In this document: piece after piece, positions 18,220-26,396 of the stretch
Layout: every line of letters starts with the position of its first letter
Position numbering within the stretch: position 1 is the first letter of the stretch
Assembly: GCF_014652855.1 (NCBI RefSeq)
Contig: NZ_BMZP01000018.1
Span: forward strand, 60,332-98,768
Reading direction: 5' to 3'
From: Novosphingobium pokkalii
GTDB lineage: Bacteria; Pseudomonadota; Alphaproteobacteria; Sphingomonadales; Sphingomonadaceae
Length of the DNA: 38,437 nt
Program-made: the position numbers and the translations under genes
Notes under the pieces: generated by a model
What the model was told of the DNA's origin: nothing
Seen by the model: only the letters and a program-made list of their open reading frames with translations
Database searches by the model: none

Positions 18220-19023
18220 ATGCCGTCGATGTCGCCGGGCGATGATGTGACTAACATCCTGTTCCGGGGGGAGCAGTGGTATCAGCCGCGCAAGAAGATC
18301 AAGAAGGTGACATTCAGGAACGTGTCGATCCAGAACATGGACCTGTTCCAGCTTACCTTCACCGAATGCACTTTCGAGGATTGCCTGTTCAACGGCAGCC
18401 GCTTTCGCGAGGTCGAGTTCCACAAGTGTAGATTCGTCAATACGAGCATGTGGAAGGCCAAGTTCGAACAGTGCTATCTAGATCCCCGCACCATAAGGCT
18501 CGACCGGCGATATCGCGTCGAAGCGGCGAACGTGCCCGTCACCATGTACCAGGCACTACTCTCCAACTACTCGAATGAGCGGCAGGACGCCTTCTATGCG
18601 GATGCGGACATCCAGTTCAGGCGCTGGAAGCGGTATCAGTTGGACTGGGACATCCGCAGCGGGAAGGTCGACAGGATGCCGGGAGAATGGGCGAAACTGA
18701 AGAGTCTGATCTACGACGTGCTGGCTGGCTACGGCTACAAGCCAGTGAGGCTCTTCGGCTTCACAATCTTCTTCTTCCTAGCGATCTCTCTGCTGAACCA
18801 CCTTTTGATCGGTGCGGATCTCGTGGTGAACGGCACCCGTCCTGCGGCCCCTTCGATTGTGGACAGCATTTTCTATTCATTTTCCGTCTTGACCGTTCTC
18901 GGATTCTCCACTGTCGTCCCTGACAGCCCCTTCGCCAAAATGCTGACCGTGTTCGAGGCATTGGCGGCGATCGGTTGGTTGTCTATATTCACATCCGTGC
19001 TCGTGAAGAGGTTCCTGCGATGA
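18220..19023 (+). CDS. Pentapeptide-repeat protein fused to two-TM ion channel
   Basis: 267 residues from ATG 18220, chosen because AGGAAGAGG lies at 18209-18217; the frame stays open to 18001, with further ATGs at 18124 and 18160. Residues 29-88 carry pentapeptide-repeat pattern (Phe or Leu in every fifth position, e.g. 'CTFEDCLFNGSRF'). A charged linker follows (about 90-172). TM1 is 176-198, a pore loop 'SVLTVLGFSTVVP' spans 222-234, and TM2 is 240-262, the layout of Ion_trans_2 channels. The filter reads T-V-L-G-F instead of T-V-G-Y-G, so potassium selectivity is doubtful. The stop overlaps the nucleotidyltransferase start (ATGA). A likely role is a membrane-depolarising effector controlled by its partner; this is inference. 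Confidence 0.8.
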   Translation: MPSMSPGDDVTNILFRGEQWYQPRKKIKKVTFRNVSIQNMDLFQLTFTECTFEDCLFNGSRFREVEFHKCRFVNTSMWKAKFEQCYLDPRTIRLDRRYRVEAANVPVTMYQALLSNYSNERQDAFYADADIQFRRWKRYQLDWDIRSGKVDRMPGEWAKLKSLIYDVLAGYGYKPVRLFGFTIFFFLAISLLNHLLIGADLVVNGTRPAAPSIVDSIFYSFSVLTVLGFSTVVPDSPFAKMLTVFEALAAIGWLSIFTSVLVKRFLR

Positions 19024-19940
19024 GGTCGGCTCCGGCCTTTGCCGCCTCCGAGGCGGAGTTCGGATCGTCTGCGCGCGGCGATGCCGACGCGCTGAGCGAT
19101 CGCGATTTTCTCATCGTCGACGATGACCTCCGAGTCTTGCGCGAAAGGTCGGCGGCTCTTCAGGCAGAGGGGTTCTCGGTTGCGTCCTACACGTTCCACA
19201 AGCTCGAGCATCTGTCGCGTGTGGGGGCGCTCTTCGTCCAGCACCTGCGGCTGGAGGCCGACGTCTTGGTGGATCGTGACGGACGTCTTGGCCGCCTGCT
19301 GGCGTCTTTTCGGCCGAAGTCGTCCTACTCGGCTGAGATCTCGGACAACGGCGCACTGGCTAGGCTCATCGCTCGGATTCCGCCTGGTCCGGTCGCCGAG
19401 ATGTGGGCGGCGGACGTGCTTTACGTCACAACGCGGAACTTCGGCGTCCTCTCGCTTGCGGAGCGCGGTCGCTACGTCTTCGCTTACGATGCCATCCTCG
19501 ACGCTCTGCGAGAAGAGGGCTTCCTCGACAGGGGAGCGGTCGCGAACCTGCGGCAGCTGCGGTTCATGAAGTCGCTGTATCGCGGTGACGCGACGGGCAG
19601 CCATGGTGTGGTCGGGCTGAAGGTGCAATCCGCGCTGGCCGGTCTGCCTCACGGCCATTTCCCTCGTGTCAGTTCCGTTGTTCCCGCTGCTTCGGTCCTC
19701 TCGGCACCGGGGCCTGCGGAAAGCGGGTCAGCCTACCTGCTGTTGCGGGATTTGGAGAAGCGGTTGATCGCCGCCCGTCTCGTCGGGTGCTTTCCAGAGC
19801 TGGATGACGGACTCGTCAAACTTGGGAGATGGATCCGCAACCCGCGCGCCTACGCCAATTTGGCGGCAGGTCTGGCTCCGGAGTTCAGGGCCCGACTTGC
19901 GGCACTTCAGGATCGACATCTTCTTTCACGGGCTGGCTGA
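19020..19940 (+). CDS. Nucleotidyltransferase-fold protein coupled to the channel gene
   Basis: 306 residues from ATG 19020, which overlaps the channel stop; an in-frame ATG at 18975 would lie inside the channel gene. The N-terminus has the polymerase-beta nucleotidyltransferase signature: 'FGSSARGDADALSDRDFLIV' at residues 14-33, with G15-S16 and acidic D27 and D29. A third acidic residue may be in 'ADVLVDRDG'. About 190 helical residues follow with no motif I know. The family transfers nucleotide groups to proteins, RNA or small molecules. Coupling to a channel suggests that it either makes a signal for the channel or modifies it. It is not a recognisable CD-NTase from sequence alone, and activity is unproven. 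Confidence 0.75.
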   Translation: MRSAPAFAASEAEFGSSARGDADALSDRDFLIVDDDLRVLRERSAALQAEGFSVASYTFHKLEHLSRVGALFVQHLRLEADVLVDRDGRLGRLLASFRPKSSYSAEISDNGALARLIARIPPGPVAEMWAADVLYVTTRNFGVLSLAERGRYVFAYDAILDALREEGFLDRGAVANLRQLRFMKSLYRGDATGSHGVVGLKVQSALAGLPHGHFPRVSSVVPAASVLSAPGPAESGSAYLLLRDLEKRLIAARLVGCFPELDDGLVKLGRWIRNPRAYANLAAGLAPEFRARLAALQDRHLLSRAG

Positions 19941-20187
19941 CCTGAATGGCGTCGGTCCGGTGATGCTGAAGCTCCATCCCGCCCAATGACCTGTAGGTGT
20001 CGCGTTCATACCAGCGCGACTGCGGTGACCGCTAGTGTGAACAACGTGTGGGTCTGGTGATCCAAGCCGAGGTGAAGTAAGGGCCAGACCAGCTACTTCA
20101 GGAATGCGAGAGACTACGCCAGCAAAGGTCGAGTTCTGGGAGGACCCGACGTTCGAGTTGTCCGGCTGGAACGACCGTAAAGTCCCG

Positions 20188-20355
20188 ATTGTGTTGAAAA
20201 ACTCCTCGTGGGCCGATCACAGCGGCCAGCACTGAGATATTGATGCCGTAGAGGCTCGCAGGTTGTAGTTTAATAACTCATAAGGCTGTTCATGCGAACT
20301 CATGTTACGCAGCCGTCGCTGCCGCGTGGCTGCTCACGGAGTTTTTCAACACAAT
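20188..20355. repeat. 168-bp element bounded by perfect 18-bp inverted repeats (MITE-like or IS remnant)
   Basis: ATTGTGTTGAAAAACTCC at 20188-20205 is matched exactly in inverted orientation at 20338-20355. The 'TTGAAAAACTC' type of end is common at insertion sequence termini. The enclosed 132 bases encode no transposase, so this is either a miniature non-autonomous element or the two ends of an IS after internal deletion. No clear target-site duplication is visible at the flanks. Confidence 0.65.
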
Positions 20356-20644
20356 CTCCCAGATTCCGACCTTCCAAGATCGGCTCTTGCTATCAGTGAA
20401 AAGCATGTCCCGCCTGCTGCCTTGCGGGATGGCTAAGGTGCACCGATGGTAAAACTTGCGCCAAAACTTCTGTCGCCGCAGCCACGAACCATGAATATCT
20501 TGCCGATTCGGCAGCCCGGTCAGAACCAATGTGAGCCCTCTGTTTCCTCCACATTTCAGCAATTTTTGGCTGGGGCCGATTTGGGGGCTTGCTCAAAAAT
20601 TAATCATCAAAAAATGATTTTGTATCTGTGCATTGGATAATTTG

Positions 20645-20664
20645 TTCGAGCCCGTCACCGACCA
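20645..20664 (+). other. Possible attachment site: tRNA 3'-end-like segment
   Basis: TTCGAGCCCGTCACCGACCA reads like a T-loop (TTCGAGC), the 3' strand of a T-stem (CCGTC), seven acceptor-stem bases (ACCGACC) and a discriminator A. The upstream bases do not form the rest of a cloverleaf, so it is not a tRNA gene. It lies exactly where accessory DNA ends and ordinary chromosome starts, as expected for the att copy left by an element that integrated into a tRNA 3' end. This is inference from pattern and position. Confidence 0.35.
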
Positions 20665-20726
20665 GGGTTCCCCAGACATTTTGTCCTGATGACAAGCGCG
20701 GCATCGGCGTCTAATCGGGCGGTCGC

Positions 20727-21143
20727 ATGATCGCTTTGCGCGCCTTTCTGCTGCGGCATTCCACGCTGGCCTTGGGGCTGGTGGCTTTGGCGCTGGCGAT
20801 GAAGGCGCTGCTGCCAGCCGGCTACATGCCCGGTGGCGATACGCGCAGCTTTACCATCCAGCTCTGTTCCGAAGGCATCGACGGGCGCCATGATCTGGTG
20901 CGCCAGATCACGGTGCCGGCCAGCGATGCGGCGGAAAAGGCTGCGGCCGGTCATGCCAAGGCGCATGGCACCTGCCCGTTCGGGGCGCTGGGTCATGCCC
21001 TGCTCGGTGGCGCCGATCCGGTGCTGCTGGCCGCTGCGCTCGCGTTCATCCTGGCGTTGGGCTTTGCCCCGGTTGCCGTGCCGGCGCCGCGCCGCCGTGC
21101 CCATGCCTGGCCGCCTCTGCGCGGACCACCCCTGATCGCCTGA
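20727..21143 (+). CDS. DUF2946 family membrane protein
   Basis: 138 residues, ATG at 20727 with GGGCGG upstream. Features are a hydrophobic N-terminal helix (about 8-32, 'LALGLVALALAMKALLPAGY'), a conserved 'LLPAGYMP' segment, a short periplasmic part with 'CSEGIDG' and 'HGTCPFGALGHAL', and a second hydrophobic helix (about 99-120). This layout matches DUF2946 proteins, which often accompany TonB receptors and metal (including copper) genes. The biochemical role is not known. It precedes the TonB receptor by 106 bp and is the first clearly chromosomal gene right of the island. Confidence 0.75.
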   Translation: MIALRAFLLRHSTLALGLVALALAMKALLPAGYMPGGDTRSFTIQLCSEGIDGRHDLVRQITVPASDAAEKAAAGHAKAHGTCPFGALGHALLGGADPVLLAAALAFILALGFAPVAVPAPRRRAHAWPPLRGPPLIA

Positions 21144-21249
21144 TCCATCCGTGCCGCCCGTCGATGGGCGGGATCATCAGGTTAAACCGGCGCTGGGCGC
21201 CGGAATCAGATCGTTTGCCGGCGCCGGGTGCCGGTAGGGGGAATTTTCA

Positions 21250-23319
21250 ATGCATATTTCTTGTGGCGCGCTCGTTTGCGCGCTTGCTGTGGCCGTGCCT
21301 GCGCGCGCGGCAGAGCCGGCTGCCGATGTGGCGCCAACTGCTGAGGCCGGGCACGTCGATACCGGCTTTGCCATTGGCGAGCAGATCGTGGTTTCGGCGC
21401 GGTCGATGGCGGCTTCGTCGCAGAACGTGCTGACTTCGATCGACCGCATGGGCGGCGACGTGGCCCAGCGCGCCAATGTCAACTATGCCTGGGAACTGGC
21501 GGGGCGCCTGCCGGGCGTGATGCTGACCAATTTCAACCAGGGTACCACCAGCGGCAAGTTCAGCTTTCGCGGCTTCAATGGCGAAGGGGAAATCAACGCG
21601 GTCAAGCTGCTGATCGATGGCGTGCCGGCCAACAGCAACGATGGCAACATGCCTTACATCGACAGCGTGTTCCCGCTCGACATCGCCGGAATCGAGGTGG
21701 TGCGCGGCACGTCTGACCCGCGCTATGGCCTGCATGCCATTGCTGGCAGCGCCAATATCCAGACGCGGATCGGCGGCACCTATCGCGAAGCCAAGGTTTC
21801 GGGCGGCAGTTTCGATACCTACGAGGCCCAGGCTGTGGCCGGGATCGAGACCGGCCGGTTCAGCCAGAACTACCTGGCGGCCTGGCGCCAGGCTGGCGGC
21901 TGGCGCGACCATGGCGGGCTGACGCGCGGCAGCCTGGCGGGCAAATGGTTCTTCCGCCCGAGCGCGGACGTGCGGATCGGAGCGATCGCCCGCTGGTATC
22001 GCGGCACGGCCGACGAGCCGGGCTATCTCACCCTGGAAAATGCGGCGGCCAACCCGCGGATGACCAATGCCTACAACCGCAGCGACGGCGACACCCGCAC
22101 CGTGGCGCAGGGCAGCCTGCACCTGGATGCCGCGATGGGCGACAGCGTGGATTTCACGGCCAAGGCCTATGCCAACCGCCTGCGCGACGATCGCTATGTC
22201 AAGTTCTCGGCCACGACCTCGCAACAGCGGCGGGTGACCGATGAAGACCACTATGGCGTGATGGCGGCGCTGCACTGGCACACGCGGGTGGCCGGCGTGC
22301 CGGTCATGGCCGAAGCGGGCGGCGACATGCAGTGGCAGGACAATGTCTCGCTGCGCTACAACACGGTGGCCCGCGTGGTTTCGGCGCAGACGCGCGACCA
22401 GGCGTTCACGCTGGGCGTGGGCGGCGTCTATGGCCAGATCAAGCTGGAGCCGACGCCCTGGCTGACGATCAGCCCGGCCTGGCGGTTCGACAAGGTCAGC
22501 GGCACGTTCCACAATCGCCTGGCCGGCACCAGCGCGCCGGTCAACGACTATGGCACCATCAGCCAGCCCAAGCTGCAAGTGGCGCTCACGCCGCTGCGCC
22601 AGCTCACGCTCTATGGCAACTATGGCAAGAGCTTCCAGATCGGCACGGGTTCGGGCGCCTATCTGATCCCGCCGCGCACCACCGATCTGGCGCCCTCGAT
22701 CAATGAAGGATGGGAAGCGGGGATCAAGCTGAGCCCGGTGGCTGCGGTGGACGCGCGCGTGGCGCTGTGGCTCCAGGATGCCAGTGGCGAGATCAAGCGC
22801 AAGCTCAACGATCCGCTGGGCGACAGCGAAAACGTGGGCGCCACGCGGCGGCGCGGGCTGGACGTGCAGGTCAACGTCCGGCCCATGGCCGGCGTTTCCG
22901 TTTGGGGCGCGCTTTCGTGGCAGACCTCGCGCATCCGCGTGGCCGATCCCGCGACGCCCACGTATGTCGGGCACGAGATCGACCATGTGCCGCACTGGCT
23001 GTGGTCGGGCGGGGTGGATGTCACCCCCGGCGCGCGCTGGCGCCTGTCGCTGTGGGGCAACGGGCAGTCCAGCTATTGGCTGACCACGGCCAATGATCCG
23101 GCGGTGGGCAAGTTCGGGCAATATGCCGTGTTCAATGCCGAAGTGGCGTTCCGCCCGCTGGACAAGCTGGAACTGGCGTTGACGGGCAAGAACCTGTTCG
23201 ACCGGCGCTATGAATATGTCTGGTACGATACCTCGGTGCTGGGCAGCAGTGCTTCGCCCACCCAGCACAGCCCGGCCGAAGGGCTGGGGGTGACGGCCAG
23301 CGCCCGCGTGCGGTTCTGA
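21250..23319 (+). CDS. TonB-dependent outer-membrane receptor
   Basis: 689 residues, ATG at 21250 preceded by TAGGGGGAA. An N-terminal signal peptide (about 1-20, ending 'VPARA') leads to a TonB-box-like 'GEQIVVSA' and a plug domain ('GRLPGVMLTNFNQGTTSGKF', 'LLIDGVPANSND', 'IEVVRGTSDPRYG', 'GSANIQT'). A long beta-barrel ends in the typical outer-membrane terminal 'SARVRF' with C-terminal Phe. It imports a scarce ligand with energy from TonB/ExbBD. The PepSY gene that follows 2 bp later points to iron-siderophore or another metal complex, and the DUF2946 neighbour leaves copper possible. The ligand cannot be determined from sequence. Upstream (21180-21235) GC-rich inverted segments could form a leader hairpin. 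Confidence 0.9.
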   Translation: MHISCGALVCALAVAVPARAAEPAADVAPTAEAGHVDTGFAIGEQIVVSARSMAASSQNVLTSIDRMGGDVAQRANVNYAWELAGRLPGVMLTNFNQGTTSGKFSFRGFNGEGEINAVKLLIDGVPANSNDGNMPYIDSVFPLDIAGIEVVRGTSDPRYGLHAIAGSANIQTRIGGTYREAKVSGGSFDTYEAQAVAGIETGRFSQNYLAAWRQAGGWRDHGGLTRGSLAGKWFFRPSADVRIGAIARWYRGTADEPGYLTLENAAANPRMTNAYNRSDGDTRTVAQGSLHLDAAMGDSVDFTAKAYANRLRDDRYVKFSATTSQQRRVTDEDHYGVMAALHWHTRVAGVPVMAEAGGDMQWQDNVSLRYNTVARVVSAQTRDQAFTLGVGGVYGQIKLEPTPWLTISPAWRFDKVSGTFHNRLAGTSAPVNDYGTISQPKLQVALTPLRQLTLYGNYGKSFQIGTGSGAYLIPPRTTDLAPSINEGWEAGIKLSPVAAVDARVALWLQDASGEIKRKLNDPLGDSENVGATRRRGLDVQVNVRPMAGVSVWGALSWQTSRIRVADPATPTYVGHEIDHVPHWLWSGGVDVTPGARWRLSLWGNGQSSYWLTTANDPAVGKFGQYAVFNAEVAFRPLDKLELALTGKNLFDRRYEYVWYDTSVLGSSASPTQHSPAEGLGVTASARVRF

Positions 23320-23321
23320 CC

Positions 23322-24428
23322 ATGGCGCGCCGCACCGCTTCGCCGCGCGTCTGGGTGCGGCGCGTGCATCTGTGGCTGGGCCTGACGCTTGGCGCGCTGA
23401 TGGTGCTGGCCGGGGTGACGGGCGCGTTGCTGGTCTTCTACGTGGAGATCGATCGCGCGCTGCATCCGGCGGTGCAAGTGGCGGGCCGCGCCGGCCCGGC
23501 CGACTGGGACCGGGCGGCGGCCACGCTCCACGCCGCCTTTCCGGCCCGCACCGGGCCATGGCGGCTGGAGCTGACCGGCGGCGAGGGCGCGATCCCCGCG
23601 CGCTATTACCATCCGGCCGAGCGCCCCGGACCGGGGCATGCCCCGCTCCTCGCCTGGCTCTCGCCCGATGGCGGCCGCGTGCTGCGCAGCGAATTCTGGG
23701 GCGATGGCGGCATGACCTGGATCTATGACCTGCACTATTGCCTGAAACTGGGGCCGGTGGGGGGCACGATCTTCGGCTGGGCCGGGCTGGCGCTGGCCCT
23801 GCTGCTGGGCAGCGGGCTGTGGGCCTGGTGGCCGCGCGGCGGCTGGGCCAAGGCCTTGCGCGTCAAGGCCGGGGCGCCGCGCGTGCGCCAGCTTTATGAT
23901 TGGCACAAGCTGGCCGGGCTGGCGGGCCTGCCGATTTTGCTGATGCTGACGCTAACCGGCGTGATGCTGGCCCTGCCGCAGGAAACCGATGCCGTGCTGG
24001 CTCCGGTGCTGGGGCAGGCGCAGCGGGCGCCGGTGCAGCAGGCGGACCTGGCGCGCGGCGCAGACATTTCGGTGTCGCGCGCCGTGGCGGCGGCGCAGGC
24101 CGCCTTGCCCGGTGCACGCGCGGTGTGGGTGGAGCTGCCGGGGCAGGGCCAGCGCGCCTATCGCATCCGCCTGGGCCAGGCCGCCGATCCTTCGCCGCGC
24201 TTTCCGCATAGCTGGGCCATGGTCGATCGCCACAGCGGCGCGGTGCTCGCCCTCGCTGATGTGGCGCGGGGCGGGCCGATGGACGGGCTGCTCAAGTGGC
24301 TGCACCCACTGCACGATGGATCGGCCGCCGGGCTGCCGTTGCGGTTGGCGGTGCTGCTCGCCGGACTGGTGCCGGTGGCGCTCTATGCCACCGGCCTGTG
24401 GCGCTGGTGGATCAGGAGGCGGCCTTGA
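23322..24428 (+). CDS. PepSY-associated TM protein (iron-uptake type)
   Basis: 368 residues, ATG at 23322, two bases after the TonB receptor stop, so co-translated. 'RRVHLWLGLTLGALMVLAG' starts TM1, a periplasmic PepSY-like part follows, then TM2 ('TIFGWAGLALALLLGSGLW'), 'LYDWHKLAGLAGLPILLML' for TM3, a second PepSY segment and a last TM ending in 'LWRWWIRRR'. Paired His residues in the membrane segments resemble those of heme-binding ferric reductases, which release iron from imported siderophores in the inner membrane or periplasm. The stop overlaps the convergent TlpA gene by 17 bp. Confidence 0.85.
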   Translation: MARRTASPRVWVRRVHLWLGLTLGALMVLAGVTGALLVFYVEIDRALHPAVQVAGRAGPADWDRAAATLHAAFPARTGPWRLELTGGEGAIPARYYHPAERPGPGHAPLLAWLSPDGGRVLRSEFWGDGGMTWIYDLHYCLKLGPVGGTIFGWAGLALALLLGSGLWAWWPRGGWAKALRVKAGAPRVRQLYDWHKLAGLAGLPILLMLTLTGVMLALPQETDAVLAPVLGQAQRAPVQQADLARGADISVSRAVAAAQAALPGARAVWVELPGQGQRAYRIRLGQAADPSPRFPHSWAMVDRHSGAVLALADVARGGPMDGLLKWLHPLHDGSAAGLPLRLAVLLAGLVPVALYATGLWRWWIRRRP

Positions 24429-24990
24429 TCAAGGCAGCCGCTTCCGGCCCGGTCCAGTCGAATGCGCCGACCACGCGGCCCACTTCCTTGCCTTGGGCGT
24501 TGTAGACCACGGTGGTAGGCAGCACGCCGGTGTTGTAGTGGAACGACAGGTCGTTGTCGGGATCGAGCAGCATCTGCACATGGGCCAGGCCATGTTCGGC
24601 CTTGAAGCCTTTGACCTTGTCTGCCTGGCCGGCGCTGTCCTCCGACACGGTCAGCACGCGCAGGCCACCGGCGGCCAGCTTGTCGAGCGTGGGCATCTCG
24701 ATCACGCAAGGGCCGCACCATGTGGCCCAGAGGTTGATCAGCACCGGCTTGCCCGCCAGATCCTTTGACGAAACCTTGGCGCCATCCGGCCCGGCAAAGC
24801 TGAACGTGGGCATGGCGGCACCCTTGTGGCTCAAGTCCACCTTGCCGGCAGCGGCATTCGCGTCTCCACCCGGAGCCGCAGCCTCGCTCGATGGTTGCAC
24901 AGGCGGGCTTGCTTGCCTATCGCAGCCGCCAAGCGCGGCGCAGGCCAGCGCTCCCAGGATCAACGGCAGACAGGGCGGACGAGCGGACAT
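24412..24990 (-). CDS. TlpA-like thioredoxin lipoprotein
   Basis: 192 residues from the ATG at 24990. A lipoprotein signal ends in L20-G-G-C23, a Ser/Pro/Ala-rich linker follows, and the thioredoxin fold carries the redox motif W91-C92-G93-P94-C95 in 'NLWATWCGPC'. 'VLPTTVVYNAQGKEVGR' holds the cis-proline strand. Proteins of this type reduce disulfides in the cell envelope, for example in cytochrome c or oxidase copper-centre maturation. The start codon shares two bases with the divergent argH start, so its promoter must lie inside argH. Its 3' end overlaps the PepSY gene by 17 bp. Confidence 0.88.
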   Translation of the reverse strand: MSARPPCLPLILGALACAALGGCDRQASPPVQPSSEAAAPGGDANAAAGKVDLSHKGAAMPTFSFAGPDGAKVSSKDLAGKPVLINLWATWCGPCVIEMPTLDKLAAGGLRVLTVSEDSAGQADKVKGFKAEHGLAHVQMLLDPDNDLSFHYNTGVLPTTVVYNAQGKEVGRVVGAFDWTGPEAAALIKAAS

Positions 24991-26392
24991 GAGTGGCAAT
25001 TCGGGCTCCAACCAGATGTGGGGCGGGCGTTTCGCCGCCGGCCCTTCGGCCATCATGCGCGAGATTAACGCCTCGATCCCGTTCGACAAGGCGCTGTGGC
25101 GCCAGGATATCGCCGCGTCAAAGGCCCATGTGGACATGTTGGCGACGCAAGGCATCGTTTCTGCCGAGGATGCGGCGCTGATCGCGCAAGGGCTGGACCA
25201 GGTCGCCAGCGAATACGAAGCCACTGGCGTGCCCGAGAACTGGGACCTTGAAGACATCCACATGACCACCGAAAGCCGCCTGGCCGAGCTGATCGGCCCG
25301 GCCGCCGGGCGTCTGCACACCGCGCGCAGCCGCAACGACCAGGTCGCCACCGATTTCCGCCTGTGGGTGCGCGATGCGATCGACCAGGTCGACGCCGGCC
25401 TGCTGGCGTTGCAGACCGCGCTGGTCACCCGCGCGGGCGAGCATGCCGGCTCCATCATGCCGGGCTTCACCCACCTGCAAACCGCGCAGCCGGTGACGCT
25501 GGGCCACCACCTGATGGCCTATTACGAGATGATCGCGCGCGATCGCTCGCGCTTTGCCGATGCGCGGGCGCGGATGAACCGCTCGCCGCTCGGCGCGGCC
25601 GCGCTGGCGGGCACCGGCTTCCCCATCGACCGTTTCCGCACCGCTGAGGCGCTGGGTTTCGACGGGCCGACCGACAACAGCCTCGATTCGGTATCCGACC
25701 GCGATTTCGCGCTGGATTACCTGATGGCGGCGGCGCAGTGCTCGCTGCACCTCTCGCGCCTGGCCGAGGAATTCATCATCTGGGCGAGCCAGCCGTTCGG
25801 TTTCGTCACGCTGCCCGACAGTCTTTCCACCGGCAGCTCGATCATGCCGCAGAAGAAGAATCCCGATGCGGCCGAACTGGTGCGCGGGCATTCGGGGCGG
25901 ATCGTGGGCTGCCTGACCGCGCTGATGATTACCATGAAAGGCCTGCCACTGGCCTATTCCAAGGACATGCAGGACGACAAGCCGCCGGTGTTCGAGGCCG
26001 CCAGCCTGCTCGCCCTGTCGATCGCGGCGATGGCCGGCATGGTGGCCGAGGCCAAGTTCCGCACCGACCGCATGCGCGGCGCGGCCGAACTGGGCTATGC
26101 CACGGCAACGGACCTGGCCGACTGGCTGGTGCGCCAGGCCAACATCCCGTTCCGCGAGGCCCATCACATCACCGGCAGCGCGGTGAAGCTGGCCGAAAGC
26201 CGGGGCATCGCGCTCGATCAACTGCCGTTGGAGGACCTCAAGGCCATCGATGCGCGGATCGACGAGCGCGTCTATGCCGCGCTTTCGGTGGAAGCGAGCG
26301 TGGCGGCGCGATGCAGCCATGGCGGAACCGCCCCGGCCGAGGTAAGGAAGCGTGTGGCCCAGGCGCGTGCAGCGCTTGGCCTGGAGGAGTAA
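24989..26392 (+). CDS. argH: Argininosuccinate lyase
   Basis: 467 residues from the ATG at 24989, which fits the family start ('...MWGGRFAAGPSAIM' begins at residue 10). It splits argininosuccinate into arginine and fumarate, the last step of arginine synthesis. Conserved segments seen are 'LEDIHMTTESRL', 'TARSRNDQVATDFRLW', 'MPGFTHLQTAQPVTLGHH', and the signature loop 'GSSIMPQKKNPD' with the catalytic serine. Length is normal for the family. It leads a plus-strand group with the LptM-like gene (4-bp gap), lysA and the siroheme synthase gene. Confidence 0.97.
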   Translation: MSGNSGSNQMWGGRFAAGPSAIMREINASIPFDKALWRQDIAASKAHVDMLATQGIVSAEDAALIAQGLDQVASEYEATGVPENWDLEDIHMTTESRLAELIGPAAGRLHTARSRNDQVATDFRLWVRDAIDQVDAGLLALQTALVTRAGEHAGSIMPGFTHLQTAQPVTLGHHLMAYYEMIARDRSRFADARARMNRSPLGAAALAGTGFPIDRFRTAEALGFDGPTDNSLDSVSDRDFALDYLMAAAQCSLHLSRLAEEFIIWASQPFGFVTLPDSLSTGSSIMPQKKNPDAAELVRGHSGRIVGCLTALMITMKGLPLAYSKDMQDDKPPVFEAASLLALSIAAMAGMVAEAKFRTDRMRGAAELGYATATDLADWLVRQANIPFREAHHITGSAVKLAESRGIALDQLPLEDLKAIDARIDERVYAALSVEASVAARCSHGGTAPAEVRKRVAQARAALGLEE

Positions 26393-26396
26393 TCGC

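Larger units (their letters stand above)
19941..20726. other. AT-richer island end without confident genes
   Basis: About 790 bases between the nucleotidyltransferase gene and the chromosomal DUF2946 gene. It holds an inverted repeat pair (20188-20355), a short frame of 43 codons at 20105-20236 that runs into the left repeat, a small hairpin AATCAT/ATGATT at 20602-20619, and a tRNA-3'-end-like stretch at 20645-20664. Base composition by eye is lower in GC than the flanking chromosome from 20727 onward. A minus-strand frame at 20305-20562 has no recognisable family. Confidence 0.55.

Noticed and set aside
18220..19940. Calling the channel-nucleotidyltransferase pair a CBASS system
   Set aside because: The signature is of the general MNT type and no CD-NTase hallmark could be confirmed; no ancillary Cap genes are nearby.
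20305..20562. 85-codon minus-strand frame overlapping the right inverted repeat
   Set aside because: No recognisable domain and partly made of IS-end sequence.
21144..21249. A cobalamin riboswitch upstream of the TonB receptor
   Set aside because: The gap is only 106 bases and lacks the conserved B12-box pattern; only GC-rich inverted segments are seen.
21247..23559. A 770-codon open frame antisense to the TonB receptor
   Set aside because: Low-complexity Arg/Ala/His-rich sequence with no domain; the plus strand encodes a complete receptor.
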